Source: Affinundibacterium flavidum (GTDB lineage Bacteria > Pseudomonadota > Gammaproteobacteria > Burkholderiales > Burkholderiaceae_D). From it: a stretch of 64,000 bases of DNA. The DNA is taken from contig NZ_JACOGA010000011.1 of assembly GCF_014284175.1 (NCBI RefSeq), positions 62,001 through 126,000 on the forward strand, written 5' to 3'. A program made the translations under genes and the position numbers. This document shows, piece by piece, positions 1 through 9,830 of this stretch (position 1 is the stretch's first letter; each line of letters begins with the position of its first letter). Below the pieces are notes generated by a model that saw nothing but the letters and a program-made list of their open reading frames with translations, did no database searches and was not told where the DNA came from.

Positions 1-2
1 TG

Positions 3-452
3 CAAACTTGGCATAAGCGGGCTGAGGAGTATAAGTTTTTTCAACCGCCGAAAATAGATTTCAGTGGTATTAAGAGTAAATTTGATGGTTTTAACATTCC
101 ACCTGGCGTCATTGTATTTATCATTTTGATTTTAATAAAAATGATTATTGGATTTTCAGAGCCGAGCAAGCAACCTATAGTTGTTGATTCAAGATCGAGC
201 GAGGCGACCCCTATTATTCTGTCATCAGAAGAACTGTTTAAAAAAGGCGAGTTGTATTTTAGCCCCCAATTTGGTGGAGCTAGAGATATCGATTTGGCAG
301 AAGTATATTGGAAGCGCGCTGCTGAATTAGGCTCAAAGTCTGCGCAGCTTCGTTTGCAGGAGTTATATGCAAATGATCTTTTTGGACGTAAAAATATTCA
401 AGAGTCTCGGCGGTACTCTGATATGGCGGGAGCGAACAAACCTTCGCAATAA
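3..452 (+). CDS. Sel1-repeat membrane protein (5' end outside window)
   Basis: The reading frame is open from base 3, so the gene begins upstream of the window and only about the last 149 residues are seen. After a basic stretch there is one hydrophobic segment (around GVIVFIILILIKMIIG), which looks like a single transmembrane anchor. It is followed by a short linker and a Sel1/TPR-like helix pair (ELYFSPQFGGARDIDLAEVY, then ELGSKSAQLRLQELY). Sel1-like repeats usually act as protein-interaction scaffolds. The partner and role cannot be told from this fragment. An internal TTG at 126 lies inside the membrane segment and is unlikely to be the real start. Confidence 0.6.
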   Translation, partial: QTWHKRAEEYKFFQPPKIDFSGIKSKFDGFNIPPGVIVFIILILIKMIIGFSEPSKQPIVVDSRSSEATPIILSSEELFKKGELYFSPQFGGARDIDLAEVYWKRAAELGSKSAQLRLQELYANDLFGRKNIQESRRYSDMAGANKPSQ

Positions 453-604
453 ATTGTCGGAGGTATTAATTTTTCCGCTAACTGATGGATTAGATAAACT
501 CGTGAGAAAGCAAGATCGATTTGTACAGGAACGGCTGCATTTTCATTGCAGAGACTTTGTATGATGGAAGCATTAATGTAGTTACTTACGAAAGATAGAA
601 ATAA

Positions 605-1063
605 ATGAAATACTGGCTAATGAAATCGGAACCCAGCGAAGTGAGTATCGATGACGCTTTGCGCATTGGTGCGGCGCCGTGGTTTGGCGTGCGTAATTAT
701 CAGGCACGTAATTTTATGCGCGATCAGATGCAAGTCGGTGATGGGGTTTTGTTTTACCACTCCAGTTGTGATGAGCCAGGTGTGGTCGGGATTGCAGAAG
801 TCGCTAGCACGCCATATCCCGATGCAACGCAGTTTGATGCGAAGAGTCACTATTTCGACCCGAAAGCAACACCAGAAAATCCGCGCTGGATTTTGGTGGA
901 TGTGAAAGCCATTCGTAAAACGCGTGTATTGAGTCTGGCGGAAATGCGGGCGAATGAAGATTTGGCGAGTATGGTGGTGTTGCAGAAAGGGAGTCGTTTG
1001 TCGATTACTCCCGTGACTGTAGCAGAATGGAAGGTAGTGTTAAAACTTTTGGATAAGAAGTAA
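605..1063 (+). CDS. EVE domain-containing protein
   Basis: A 152-residue protein made almost wholly of one EVE (PUA-like, formerly DUF55) domain. It opens with MKYWLMKSEPSEVSIDDAL and contains GVRNYQARNFMRD and GDGVLFYHSSCDEPGVVGIAEV, the hallmarks of the thymocyte nuclear protein 1 family. EVE domains are known to bind modified bases in DNA or RNA. The bacterial single-domain members have no settled function. The length is typical. The start at 605 fits the family N terminus, although the ribosome binding site is weak. It stands alone, with a Sel1 protein upstream and a long non-coding leader downstream. Confidence 0.85.
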   Translation: MKYWLMKSEPSEVSIDDALRIGAAPWFGVRNYQARNFMRDQMQVGDGVLFYHSSCDEPGVVGIAEVASTPYPDATQFDAKSHYFDPKATPENPRWILVDVKAIRKTRVLSLAEMRANEDLASMVVLQKGSRLSITPVTVAEWKVVLKLLDKK

Positions 1064-1417
1064 GTTACTACAAGTGAACCTAGGACTTATGTAAGACTGA
1101 TGCCGATATCCTTGCGTCTCTTTGTAGTGCGCGATAACAGTGAAAGCCGTACCGGACTCAGAATATACGGGCTAAGGTAGGGGACACCATGCGCGCCGAA
1201 TAGGAGGCGGTCGTAAGTAAGAAGTGGTTTTAATTGTGGTGGAGAGCGTGAAGTAAGCCACTATTCATTGATTGTTGACGCCCCTGCAAGCTCGAAATAG
1301 TGCTTTTTTAGTGCTTATTTGCATAAGACAATTGACACTTTATTACTCAATAAAATGTGAAAAAAAGTGCCTTGATAAGAAATCACCCAGATGTTTCGGG
1401 TTATAATCGCGGCACTT
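1064..1417. other. Intergenic region before the gcv leader
   Basis: No gene is seen. Bases 1177-1197 (GTAGGGGACACCATGCGCGCC without its partner arm) look like half of the palindromic repeat found complete at 12602-12673. A TATAAT at 1402-1407 lies 10 bases before the first riboswitch helix and is the probable -10 box of the gcv operon. The -35 region is weak. Confidence 0.5.
1402..1407 (+). promoter_or_regulatory. Probable -10 box of the gcv operon
   Basis: A perfect TATAAT preceded by a GGGT stretch. Initiation would fall near 1413-1414, so the transcript would begin only a few bases before the P1 helix of the first glycine aptamer at 1418. No convincing -35 hexamer lies 16-18 bases upstream, so this promoter may need an activator. 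Confidence 0.5.
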
Positions 1418-1501
1418 GATCGGGAGAGAGCTGTGACTCATAGAGCGAGCAGCCGCCGAAGGGGCTAATACCCAACAAACTCTCAGGCAAAAGGACCGAT
1501 C
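1418..1501 (+). ncRNA. Glycine riboswitch, aptamer 1
   Basis: P1 is formed by GATCGG (1418-1423) and CCGATC (1496-1501). Inside it are the conserved GGGAGAG and AGCGAGCAGCCGCCGAAGGGG segments and the CTCAGGCAAAAGGACCGAT block, which together are diagnostic of glycine aptamers. It pairs with a second aptamer immediately downstream and precedes gcvT. Glycine binding is expected to switch on the cleavage operon, the usual arrangement for this class. Confidence 0.93.
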
Positions 1502-1521
1502 AGCGGGGTTGTGTGAAAACT

Positions 1522-1656
1522 CCCCTACTCTGGAGAGCGGTAGCAGTGTGCTGAACTATCAGACATTGAACTACCCACCGAAGGTGCGACGAGATTCAGT
1601 TTAAGCTAAGCTTATATTTGATTCTCGTAATCTCTCAGGTACCAGGACAGAGGGGT
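1522..1656 (+). ncRNA. Glycine riboswitch, aptamer 2
   Basis: Second aptamer of the tandem. CTCTG (1528-1532) pairs with CAGAG (1648-1652), extended by CCC and GGG. TGGAGAGCGGTAGC, CCACCGAAGGTGCGAC and TCTCAGGTACCAGGACAG are the conserved blocks. It is longer than aptamer 1 because of an extended internal stem-loop between GAGATTCAG and the later ATTCTCG. The expression platform must lie in 1657-1866, which also contains a 120-base palindromic repeat. Confidence 0.92.
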
Positions 1657-1666
1657 AGCGATTTTT

Positions 1667-1786
1667 GGTCACCTCTATAATCCGATTGTGGGGCGCACTG
1701 CGTCGTTGCAAATACTCGCAATACCGACGTATTGCTGCGTTTTGCGCCTAGCATTGCATCCCCAAAATCGAATTCTAGAGATGACC
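1667..1786. repeat. 120-base palindromic repeat, copy 1 (gcvT leader)
   Basis: The outer arms begin GGTCACCTCTATAATC and end with its imperfect complement CTAGAGATGACC, about 80% complementary over 35 bases. The centre is the palindrome GCAATACCGACGTATTGC. A second 120-base copy with the same central core lies at 2992-3111. It sits between the glycine riboswitch and gcvT, so the leader RNA would carry a long hairpin there. It has no coding capacity. It resembles REP/BIME-like or MITE-like intergenic repeats. Confidence 0.75.
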
Positions 1787-1866
1787 AAGTAGCATACGAA
1801 ATTAGTTAAATCGTGTGCTTTTTTTCGTCCCTTTTTTATGTCCAAACTTGGTACTGAGGCTCTCAC

Positions 1867-2991
1867 ATGACGCAAGCAACTCTTAAAGTAACTCCCTTGA
1901 ACGCAGCACATCGTGCAGCCGGCGCGAAGATGGTTGATTTCGGTGGCTGGGATATGCCAGTTAACTATGGTTCTCAAATTGAAGAACATCACGCTGTGCG
2001 TACTGATGTCGGTATGTTCGACGTTTCCCACATGTGTGTGGTTGATATCAAAGGCGAGAATGTCCGTAGCTTTTTGCGCGGCTTAGTTGCGAACAACGTC
2101 GATAAATTACAAGTTTCCGGTAAAGCCCTGTATTCAGCGATGTTAAATCCTGAAGGCACAGTGATCGATGATTTGATCATCTACTTCATGAACGAAAGCT
2201 GGTTCCGCCTGGTAGTGAATGCTGGCACAGCAGAAAAAGACGTCGCTTGGATGAATGCGCATAATGCCGCAACTAATGCTGGTGTCACGATTACTCAACG
2301 TCGCGATGGTGCAAATTCTTACGGCTTGATCGCAGTACAAGGCCCGAACGCTCGCGCTAAAGCATGGGAAGTACTGCCAGAAACCAAAGCAGTCAGTGCA
2401 GAAATGAAACCATTTAATGCTGTGATCGTTGATGGCACAGCATTCGGCGAGGTCATGGTGGCACGCACTGGTTACACTGGTGAAGACGGTTTTGAAATCG
2501 CAGTTTCTGCAGAACGCATCACTGACTTGTGGAATGCTCTGGTCGCAGTTGGCGTCAAACCAGCAGGTCTGGGAGCACGCGATACTTTGCGTTTAGAAGC
2601 GGGTATGAATCTGTACGGTCAAGATATGGATGAAACTGTTAATCCATTAAATGCTGGTTTGGCATGGACGATCGACTTGGTTGCAGAACGTGACTTCGTC
2701 GGCAAAAAAGCTTTGCAAGAACAAGGTCAAACACAACAATTTCTCGGCTTGATTTTGCGTGAAAAAGGCGGCATTTTGCGTGCACATCAAAAAGTTGTTA
2801 CTCCGCATGGCGATGGCGAAATCACTAGCGGTACTTTCAGCCCAAGTATGCAAGAAGCAATCGCCTTGGCACGTTTGCCTATGGGTGTAGCGATTGGTGA
2901 CACAGTGCATGTACAGATTCGCGATAAACAATTAGCAGCAACTGTAGTGAAATTGCCGTTTGTCCGTAATGGTAAGGTTTTAGTAGCTTAG
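1867..2991 (+). CDS. gcvT: Glycine cleavage system aminomethyltransferase (T protein)
   Basis: 374 residues, the usual family length. It takes the aminomethyl group from lipoylated GcvH and, with tetrahydrofolate, releases ammonia and 5,10-methylene-tetrahydrofolate in the cytoplasm. Recognisable segments are [44 protein letters not shown] (the conserved Asp falls at residue 101, as in E. coli), [13 protein letters not shown] and [17 protein letters not shown]. It is the first gene of gcvT-gcvH-gcvP and lies behind a tandem glycine riboswitch. The ATG at 1867 has only a weak upstream TGAGG. Confidence 0.97.
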   Translation: MTQATLKVTPLNAAHRAAGAKMVDFGGWDMPVNYGSQIEEHHAVRTDVGMFDVSHMCVVDIKGENVRSFLRGLVANNVDKLQVSGKALYSAMLNPEGTVIDDLIIYFMNESWFRLVVNAGTAEKDVAWMNAHNAATNAGVTITQRRDGANSYGLIAVQGPNARAKAWEVLPETKAVSAEMKPFNAVIVDGTAFGEVMVARTGYTGEDGFEIAVSAERITDLWNALVAVGVKPAGLGARDTLRLEAGMNLYGQDMDETVNPLNAGLAWTIDLVAERDFVGKKALQEQGQTQQFLGLILREKGGILRAHQKVVTPHGDGEITSGTFSPSMQEAIALARLPMGVAIGDTVHVQIRDKQLAATVVKLPFVRNGKVLVA

Positions 2992-3111
2992 GGAGTCACC
3001 ACAAATCCAATTCTAGAGCGCATTCCGGCGTTGTAAATCCTCGCAATACCGACGTATTGCTCCGGTTTACGTCTTGGACTGCATCTCTATAATTGAATTT
3101 TTGGCGATCCC
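2992..3111. repeat. 120-base palindromic repeat, copy 2 (gcvT-gcvH junction)
   Basis: It begins directly after the gcvT stop. Outer arms GGGAGTCACC... and ...GGCGATCCC are imperfectly complementary. The central core TCGCAATACCGACGTATTG at 3041-3059 is identical to 1716-1734 in copy 1. Length and layout match copy 1 exactly. It lies in the operon messenger between gcvT and gcvH. Confidence 0.75.
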
Positions 3112-3175
3112 TGATTATGCAGAAGTACAAGAAGAAATTATTTCGAATTATTTTTAAATTTTTTTGGAGAACAAC

Positions 3176-3553
3176 ATGACAGTTCCAGCAGATCGTAAAT
3201 ACACAGAATCCCACGAATGGGTACGCGTTGAAGCCGACGGTACAGTGTCCGTTGGTATTACTGATTTCGCACAAGATGCATTGGGCGATATCGTTTTCGT
3301 TGAAGTACCAAAAGTCGGTACGGTATTGGCTGCGGGTAAAGATTGCTGCGTGATTGAATCTGTGAAAGCAGCGGGCGATGTGTACGCACCAGTCGCTGGT
3401 GAAGTTGTTGCAGTGAATGACGCAGTTGTTGATGCACCAGATTCGATCAATGCAGGTGCATTTGATGCATGGTTGTTCAAATTGAAGCCAGCGAATGCAG
3501 CGGATGTTGATGCACTCATGAGTGCAGAAGCTTACCAAAAAAATATCGGCTAA
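3176..3553 (+). CDS. gcvH: Glycine cleavage system H protein
   Basis: 125 residues from the ATG at 3176, chosen over a TTG at 3164 because GGAG at 3166-3169 is well spaced for it and the family begins near here. GcvH is the lipoyl carrier that shuttles the aminomethyl group between GcvP, GcvT and Lpd. The lipoylated lysine is K64 in IESVKAAGDVYAP. The DRKYTESHEWV opening and the AYQKNIG end are typical. A 3' region of about 250 bases rich in inverted repeats separates it from gcvP. Confidence 0.97.
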   Translation: MTVPADRKYTESHEWVRVEADGTVSVGITDFAQDALGDIVFVEVPKVGTVLAAGKDCCVIESVKAAGDVYAPVAGEVVAVNDAVVDAPDSINAGAFDAWLFKLKPANAADVDALMSAEAYQKNIG

Positions 3554-3566
3554 TTTTTGACTTTTA

Positions 3567-3731
3567 CCCCTCGCCCGCAAGCGGGAGAGGGGCAGGGGTG
3601 AGGGCGGCGTTTATTTGAAGATAGTCCAAGGGACTGTTGTAATACGAATTTGATTTTCGTGGTCGCCTAAGAATCAGCTATCCATGCTGAACGTCCCTCA
3701 CCCTAACCCTCTCCCGCTTGCGGGAGAGGGG
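3567..3731. repeat. Inverted-repeat element between gcvH and gcvP
   Basis: The left arm 3567-3604 (CCCCTCGCCCGCAAGCGGGA and on through AGGGGTGAGGG) is nearly the reverse complement of the right arm 3694-3731 (ending CTTGCGGGAGAGGGG). About 90 bases of unique sequence separate them. Each arm also holds its own small hairpin, CCCGCAAGCGGG. Repeats of this CCCTCACCC...CTCTCCCGC type are widespread in proteobacterial intergenic DNA and look like non-autonomous mobile elements. No terminator T-run is seen. Confidence 0.75.
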
Positions 3732-3802
3732 ATTAAGCCAGAGTCCTGCAGGACGGCTGCTCCTAATTGTTGAATTTTGTTTTACTATCCCCCACAAATA
3801 CC

Positions 3803-6682
3803 ATGACACGTACTAGCCTTTCCCAACTTGAGGCACATGATGCCTTTATCGCCCGTCATATCGGCCCATCAGAAGCAGAACAAGCTGCTATGCTCAAAGT
3901 GTTGGGCTATGCGAATCGTACCGCGTTAATTGATGCGATTGTTCCGGCGAATATCCGTCGTCACGACGTTTTGCCTTTAGCGGATTTCACTGAAGCAAAA
4001 TCTGAAACAGAAGCTTTGGCAACATTGAAAGCCTTGGCGAGCAAGAATAAAGTGCTCAAGTCTTTCATCGGTCAAGGCTATTACAATACGCACACGCCAG
4101 GCGTGATCTTGCGTAATATTTTTGAAAACCCAGCTTGGTATACGGCATACACGCCATATCAGCCAGAAATTTCTCAAGGTCGCTTAGAAGCGATTTTGAA
4201 TTTCCAACAAGTCATCATGGATATGACTGGCATGGACATCGCGAACGCGTCTATGTTGGACGAAGGCACAGCCGCGGCTGAAGCGATGACCTTGATCCAA
4301 CGCGTTGGTAAATCGAATTCCAACGTATTCTATGTAGCGCATGATGTATTGCCACAAACGCGTGAAATCATTGAAACGCGCGCTAAGCCGTTGGGCATAG
4401 AAGTGCGTACATTGACCGCGAACGAAGCAGTAGAAAATGACTGCTTCGGCGTACTCTTGCAATATCCAAGTGTAGACGGTGAAATCCGTGATTATCGTGA
4501 GTTTGCAACTGCGATTCACGCTAAAGGTGCGATGGTTGTCGCAGCTACTGACTTGTTGGCATTGACATTGATAGAAGCGCCGGGCACTTGGGGGGCAGAC
4601 GTCGTGGTTGGTAACAGCCAACGCTTTGGTGTACCACTCGGCTTCGGCGGTCCGCACGCTGGTTTCATGGGCACTAAAGACGCGTTCAAGCGCTCTATGC
4701 CTGGTCGTTTAGTTGGTGTGACAGTTGATGCACAAGGTAAACAAGCTTATCGCTTGGCATTGCAAACACGCGAACAACATATCCGCCGCGAAAAAGCGAC
4801 CTCGAATATTTGTACGGCACAAGTGTTGTTGGCAGTAATCGCGTCTATGTATGCGGTGTATCACGGTCCAGCTGGCTTGAAACAAATCGCCCAACGTACA
4901 CATCGTTTGACTGGCACTTTAGCCGCTGGTTTGAAGCAAATTGGTGTAGCGATTGCGAATACATCTTTCTTCGACACATTGACGATTAATGTTGCTGATG
5001 CATCTGCAGTTCACGCAGCAGCGCAAGCAGCGGGTTTCAACTTCCGTCAAATCAGCGCGACACAAGTTGGTGTTTCTTTGGACGAAACAGCGACGCGCGC
5101 AGATATCGAAGCTTTGTGGGCTGTATTTGCTCAAGGTAAAGCAACGCCAAATTTCGATGCAACTGAAGCGACAGTAGCGGATGCTTTCCCCGCAGCATTG
5201 ACGCGTACTACAGCGTATTTGGCGCATCCAACATTTAACCGCTACCACGCAGAACACGAAATGCTGCGCTACTTGCGTACTTTGGCGGACAAAGATTTGG
5301 CTTTGGATCGCACCATGATCCCGCTTGGTTCTTGCACGATGAAGTTGAATGCAACGTCCGAAATGATTCCTGTGACATGGCCAGAATTTTCTAACATCCA
5401 TCCATTCGCGCCTAACGATCAAACCGTTGGCTATCGCGAAATGATTGATCAACTCGAAGCGATGTTGTGCGCAGCGACAGGCTACGATGCTGTTTCTTTA
5501 CAGCCAAATGCGGGTTCACAAGGTGAATACGCTGGATTGTTGATTATTCAGGCTTACCATCAGTCACGTGGTGATTCACATCGTAATATCGTATTGATCC
5601 CATCTTCTGCACACGGTACTAACCCAGCGTCTGCATCAATGGTTGGCATGGAAGTTGTCGTTGTTGCTTGTGATGACAACGGTAACGTTGATTTGGTCGA
5701 CTTGAAAGCCAAAGCGGAAAAACACAGCGCCAATCTGGCAGCGGCGATGGTGACTTATCCATCCACTCACGGCGTATTCGAAGAAGGTATTCGTGAATTG
5801 TGCGACATCGTTCATGCACACGGCGGTCAAGTGTATGTCGACGGTGCGAATATGAATGCATTGGTCGGCGTTGCTGCACCAGGCAAATTCGGTGGCGACG
5901 TCAGCCATTTGAACTTGCACAAAACTTTCTGTATCCCTCACGGTGGTGGCGGCCCAGGTGTTGGCCCAGTCGCTGTCGGCGCGCATCTCGCCCCGTTCTT
6001 GCCTAACCAACGTTCCAACGGTTATGTTCGTGGCGAGAAGGGTATTTCTGCAGTGAGTGCAGCACCATTCGGTTCCGCTTCCATTTTGCCTATCTCTTGG
6101 ATGTACATCGCGATGATGGGTGCGGAAGGTTTGAAAGCTGCAACTGAAACGGCCATTTTGGCAGCGAATTACATCGCTAAACGTCTGGCTCCACATTACC
6201 CAGTGCTGTACTCTGGTCATGATGGGCTGGTCGCGCATGAATGTATTTTGGACTTGCGCCCATTGACGGATGCGACAGGTATTTCGAATGAAGACGTTGC
6301 AAAACGTTTGATCGACTTCGGTTTCCACGCACCCACCATGAGCTTCCCAGTTCCTGGTACTTTGATGATAGAACCGACAGAAAGCGAATCACAAGCTGAG
6401 TTGGATCGTTTCATCGATGCGATGATCGCAATTCGTGAAGAAATCGCCAAAGTCGCCAGCGGTGAATTTGATGCCAAAGACAATCCACTCAAAAACGCAC
6501 CGCATACGGCAGAAGTATTGGTTGCGAATGAATGGAATCATGCTTACGGTCGCGAAGTCGCTGCCTATCCAGTTCCAGCCTTGCGCAAGCAAAAATACTG
6601 GGCACCAGTAGGTCGTGCGGATAACGTCTACGGTGATCGTAACTTGTTCTGTGCTTGTGTGCCTATGAGCGATTATGAGTAA
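3803..6682 (+). CDS. gcvP: Glycine dehydrogenase (decarboxylating), P protein
   Basis: About 959 residues from the ATG at 3803. An in-frame TTG at 3767 would add 12 residues, and neither start has a clear ribosome binding site. It is a PLP enzyme that decarboxylates glycine and loads the aminomethyl group on GcvH. The Schiff-base lysine is about K707 in [18 protein letters not shown]. Other family blocks are [11 protein letters not shown] near the N terminus, [10 protein letters not shown], and [12 protein letters not shown] at the start of the second half. It is a single-chain (homodimer-type) P protein, not a split gcvPA/gcvPB. Last gene of the operon, followed by a strong terminator. Confidence 0.97.
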   Translation: MTRTSLSQLEAHDAFIARHIGPSEAEQAAMLKVLGYANRTALIDAIVPANIRRHDVLPLADFTEAKSETEALATLKALASKNKVLKSFIGQGYYNTHTPGVILRNIFENPAWYTAYTPYQPEISQGRLEAILNFQQVIMDMTGMDIANASMLDEGTAAAEAMTLIQRVGKSNSNVFYVAHDVLPQTREIIETRAKPLGIEVRTLTANEAVENDCFGVLLQYPSVDGEIRDYREFATAIHAKGAMVVAATDLLALTLIEAPGTWGADVVVGNSQRFGVPLGFGGPHAGFMGTKDAFKRSMPGRLVGVTVDAQGKQAYRLALQTREQHIRREKATSNICTAQVLLAVIASMYAVYHGPAGLKQIAQRTHRLTGTLAAGLKQIGVAIANTSFFDTLTINVADASAVHAAAQAAGFNFRQISATQVGVSLDETATRADIEALWAVFAQGKATPNFDATEATVADAFPAALTRTTAYLAHPTFNRYHAEHEMLRYLRTLADKDLALDRTMIPLGSCTMKLNATSEMIPVTWPEFSNIHPFAPNDQTVGYREMIDQLEAMLCAATGYDAVSLQPNAGSQGEYAGLLIIQAYHQSRGDSHRNIVLIPSSAHGTNPASASMVGMEVVVVACDDNGNVDLVDLKAKAEKHSANLAAAMVTYPSTHGVFEEGIRELCDIVHAHGGQVYVDGANMNALVGVAAPGKFGGDVSHLNLHKTFCIPHGGGGPGVGPVAVGAHLAPFLPNQRSNGYVRGEKGISAVSAAPFGSASILPISWMYIAMMGAEGLKAATETAILAANYIAKRLAPHYPVLYSGHDGLVAHECILDLRPLTDATGISNEDVAKRLIDFGFHAPTMSFPVPGTLMIEPTESESQAELDRFIDAMIAIREEIAKVASGEFDAKDNPLKNAPHTAEVLVANEWNHAYGREVAAYPVPALRKQKYWAPVGRADNVYGDRNLFCACVPMSDYE

Positions 6683-6764
6683 ATAACGCGAGTAAATAAC
6701 ACGAGTAAATAAGCTAGCGAGTAGGAGATAGGTCTTCGTACCTATTTTCTCTTGTCAGATAACG

Positions 6765-6800
6765 AAACGGACATGCAATTAATTGCCTGTCCGTTTTTTT
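6765..6800 (+). terminator. Terminator of the gcv operon
   Basis: AAACGGACA (6765-6773) pairs with TGTCCGTTT (6788-6796) across a short AT-rich loop, followed by a run of T. It lies 83 bases after the gcvP stop. Confidence 0.85.
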
Positions 6801-7432
6801 ATGTCCATCAAAGTTATTAATCGACATGGCCTGAGAATGTGATTGGCTATAGGTTTGGCGAGCATACCTCTTGAAAGCCTTATCCTGTCAGTGTTTGCGC
6901 CTGACTTCCAAAATTATTTCTTTAAACTTACAAGTAAATAATGGATGTTTCTTGTAGGAATTAATTCACTTATTCACCACACTATTCCAAATTTAATTTT
7001 ACTTATATGTTTTTAATATATTTAAAGTTTGGGTTTGGCAATGCCAATTTAAATTTCCTCTGTATTTTGCACAAAATCTTCTTAATCACTCGTTGAATAT
7101 AAATATACGGTTGATATTTAATAAATATATTTATAAGATGAATTCGCCCCAGAGAATTCACTTACAACTCTTCGGGAGGGGAGTTGCGGAATTCTTAAAG
7201 GCCTGGAAATTCTAGTCGTGACGGCAGCAGTTTTTGTCTAGTCATGTATCGGATTGAAAGGCTAGGTCCCTCAATAGTTTGTTAATGATTGATGGAAAAA
7301 AAGGGCGAAGCTTCAAAGACGAAGCATGCTTTTTGTTTTGTCTTTGGAAACGAGGGTGACGGGACAGAAGACGGGATAGAAAAAACGTCGACGATGACGT
7401 CACCCATAACTACAAATAGAGGAGTCATAGTA
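6801..7432. other. Long AT-rich intergenic region before the M9 protease
   Basis: No gene seen. The stretch 6900-7140 is markedly AT-rich and may hold the promoter. Around 7141-7195 there are three GAATTC sites and a hairpin CAACTC...GAGTTG. At 7308-7335, GCTTC/GAAGC followed by TGCTTTTTG could act as an attenuator-like hairpin in the protease leader, though it is weak. I looked for a cyclic-di-GMP riboswitch and did not find the conserved blocks. Confidence 0.4.
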
Positions 7433-9715
7433 ATGTCATTCCAACATAAGACCTTAGTGCTCGCCGGTTTAATCGCCGCTAGCTTTTGCAGTGTAAGTCA
7501 GGCTGCAAATAAGGATCGTCTTTTTGATGATCCTAAGCACAGTCATGAAAATCAAAAGATCAACCAAGCTCCAATGCCGCATGCTCGTTCAGTGTTGCCA
7601 CCCAGCGCTGATCAGATCAAATTCAATTTGCCGCCAAGTAAAAAAGACTTGCAGGCATTGTATGCGCAAAGTAAAAACGGCGTTAACACGAAGTCCGCCG
7701 CAATGGCTGCGGCACCAACCGCTGCCTGCAAAGATATGGCAACCATGGCTAGCTATAGCGGCACAGCCTTGGCGAATTATCTGGTGTCTTTACCAGACCC
7801 AGAATGCACTTATGGATTATTTGCTTTAGGTGCAGCACAAGGCACGACCATTTATTCAGCTGCCAATATGAACGCCGTTGCAGCACGCTTTGCTCAAGAG
7901 GCAAACAGCTATAACGCGTCGAATCTTGCTTTAGTCAATTTGACTTTGTATCTACGTGCTGGCTATTACTTAGCGAGTGGTAGCACGATTCCAGCGCCTG
8001 CTTCAAGCATCATGACCAATCTGCGTGCTCCAATCAAACAATTGATTGATGGTAATGCCTTGTACGCTCCCAATGCTGCTTGGGGCAACACTGCTAGTGA
8101 AGTATTTAGATTGGTGACCAATTTAAATGATGAAGCCTACTATTTGCCTAGCGTGAAAAATCTGTTCGTGCGCTTTACGAATACCAGCGCGAATCCGAAT
8201 GCAGTCGCTCCCTTGTTGCAACCTTCCGCAGCGGGTGCGTTCACTGGCGCATTGACAGTCATGTTCTACGCACATGGACGTGCAAATGCGGCGAATATTA
8301 TTCAAGATATTTCTTATCCGACTGCATTGAATAATTTTGTCGTCAACAATAAGGCTGCCTTGTTGAACACTAGCACAGCATATCAACTGAATGATGCAGA
8401 AAATGAAGCATTCCGTTTCATGAAGTATCCGACATTATTGCCAAGCGTAAAGCCCATGGTCAAATATCAGTTGGCGACTTCCAGTATGACTGGGGTTGAT
8501 AGTGATTTGTGGTTGAACGCGGCTACTACCGTGGACTACTATGACAGTGCAAACTGCGCTGAATATGGTACTTGCAACTTCAAAACCCAGCTTGCCAATA
8601 CTGTGTTGAAAACCAGCTATACCTGTAGTCCGACTGTCAAAATTCGTGCACAGGACATGACGACAGCACAATTGCATGATTCTTGCAATATCTTGGGCGC
8701 GGAAGAAACCTACTTCCACAATATGCTGCTCACGAATCAGCAACCGGTAGCGAATGACAATAACAAGTCATTGGAATTAGTGGTGTTTGATGACTACACC
8801 AACTATAGCAAATACGCGGGCGTCCTGTTTGGTATCAGCACGGACAACGGTGGTATGTATCTGGAAGGTGATCCTGCGGATGTGAACAATCAAGCGCGTT
8901 TCATCGCGCACGAAGCTTCATGGTTGCGTCCGGCATTTTCAGTCTGGAATCTAGAGCATGAATACGTGCATTACCTTGATGGTCGCTTCGATATGTTAGG
9001 TGACTTTACTGCTGGCACTGCACAGCCTACGGTGTGGTGGATTGAAGGTGTGGCGGAATACTTGTCACATAAGAATAACTATCAGGAAGCGATTGATGTT
9101 GCTAAGACTGGTACTTACAAGCTCAGCACGATTTTTGGTAACACCTACTCTATGTCTGACTACGTTCCTCGCGCTTATCGTTGGGGATATATGGCGGTAC
9201 GCTTCATGAACGAAAGACATCGCAGTGATATCGATGCGATTATTCCGAAGTTCCGTGTTGGTGATTACACTGGCTATCAAGCTTATATGACTAATATTGG
9301 GACAAAATATGATGCAGAATTTGCCTCATGGGTGCAATCAGCAACTGTCGCAGGTGAACCACCACTCCCAACACCACCAGTCGTGACTTTGCCAGCTTGT
9401 TCTTCTAGCTCTCAATTGGGCAAAAACTGCTCGATCAGGAACCTGTCATCCAGTACTCAAGCTTACGCATACATCATGTTGCCTGCTGGTGCTAAAAACT
9501 TGAAGTTGTACACCAATGGTGGCACTGGAGACGTTGATTTGTATGTGATGAAGGGATCATATCCAAGTACAACTTCTTACGATGCTGCGTCTTTGAAAGC
9601 TGGCAATAATGAAAGTGTGTTCTTCGCTACGCCAACCTCTGGCACTTGGTATTACATCGTCTTGAAAGCTAAACAGCCGTTCACAGGCGTCAATATCAAT
9701 GCTAGTTATGAATGA
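7433..9715 (+). CDS. Secreted M9-family (collagenase-like) metallopeptidase
   Basis: 760 residues from the ATG at 7433, chosen because GGAG at 7421-7424 precedes it and a signal peptide (LVLAGLIAASFCSVSQA) follows at once. An upstream TTG at 7289 would hide that signal. After an N-terminal M9 activator-like region, the zinc site is H509-E-Y-V-H513, with the third-ligand Glu in WWIEGVAEY near residue 538. This is the gluzincin arrangement of bacterial collagenases. The last 95 or so residues form a PPC (pre-peptidase C-terminal) domain, with GGTGDVDLYV and GTWYYIVLKA. It is probably secreted to digest proteins or collagen-like substrates. It forms a single-gene unit with its own terminator. 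Confidence 0.9.
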   Translation: MSFQHKTLVLAGLIAASFCSVSQAANKDRLFDDPKHSHENQKINQAPMPHARSVLPPSADQIKFNLPPSKKDLQALYAQSKNGVNTKSAAMAAAPTAACKDMATMASYSGTALANYLVSLPDPECTYGLFALGAAQGTTIYSAANMNAVAARFAQEANSYNASNLALVNLTLYLRAGYYLASGSTIPAPASSIMTNLRAPIKQLIDGNALYAPNAAWGNTASEVFRLVTNLNDEAYYLPSVKNLFVRFTNTSANPNAVAPLLQPSAAGAFTGALTVMFYAHGRANAANIIQDISYPTALNNFVVNNKAALLNTSTAYQLNDAENEAFRFMKYPTLLPSVKPMVKYQLATSSMTGVDSDLWLNAATTVDYYDSANCAEYGTCNFKTQLANTVLKTSYTCSPTVKIRAQDMTTAQLHDSCNILGAEETYFHNMLLTNQQPVANDNNKSLELVVFDDYTNYSKYAGVLFGISTDNGGMYLEGDPADVNNQARFIAHEASWLRPAFSVWNLEHEYVHYLDGRFDMLGDFTAGTAQPTVWWIEGVAEYLSHKNNYQEAIDVAKTGTYKLSTIFGNTYSMSDYVPRAYRWGYMAVRFMNERHRSDIDAIIPKFRVGDYTGYQAYMTNIGTKYDAEFASWVQSATVAGEPPLPTPPVVTLPACSSSSQLGKNCSIRNLSSSTQAYAYIMLPAGAKNLKLYTNGGTGDVDLYVMKGSYPSTTSYDAASLKAGNNESVFFATPTSGTWYYIVLKAKQPFTGVNINASYE

Positions 9716-9797
9716 TTAATCAAACTTAATCATCAGTAAAGACATCAAAGTTTCCCGATGTGATCATTTGCTAGCAACCCTGCAAGTAATGATTTTG

Positions 9798-9830
9798 CCG
9801 AACATGTTGTATGACATGTTCGGTTTTTTT
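9798..9830 (+). terminator. Terminator of the M9 protease gene
   Basis: CCGAACATG (9798-9806) pairs with CATGTTCGG (9815-9823), followed by a run of seven T. Confidence 0.85.

Noticed and set aside
367..564. 65-codon plus-strand frame after the Sel1 protein
   Set aside because: It overlaps the Sel1 gene out of frame and has no start signal or family features.
2996..3580. 194-codon minus-strand frame over gcvH
   Set aside because: It is antisense to gcvH and a palindromic repeat, rich in Cys, His and Ile, which is typical of a shadow frame.
5636..6328. 230-codon minus-strand frame over gcvP
   Set aside because: Wholly inside the well-conserved gcvP gene on the other strand, with no recognisable domain.
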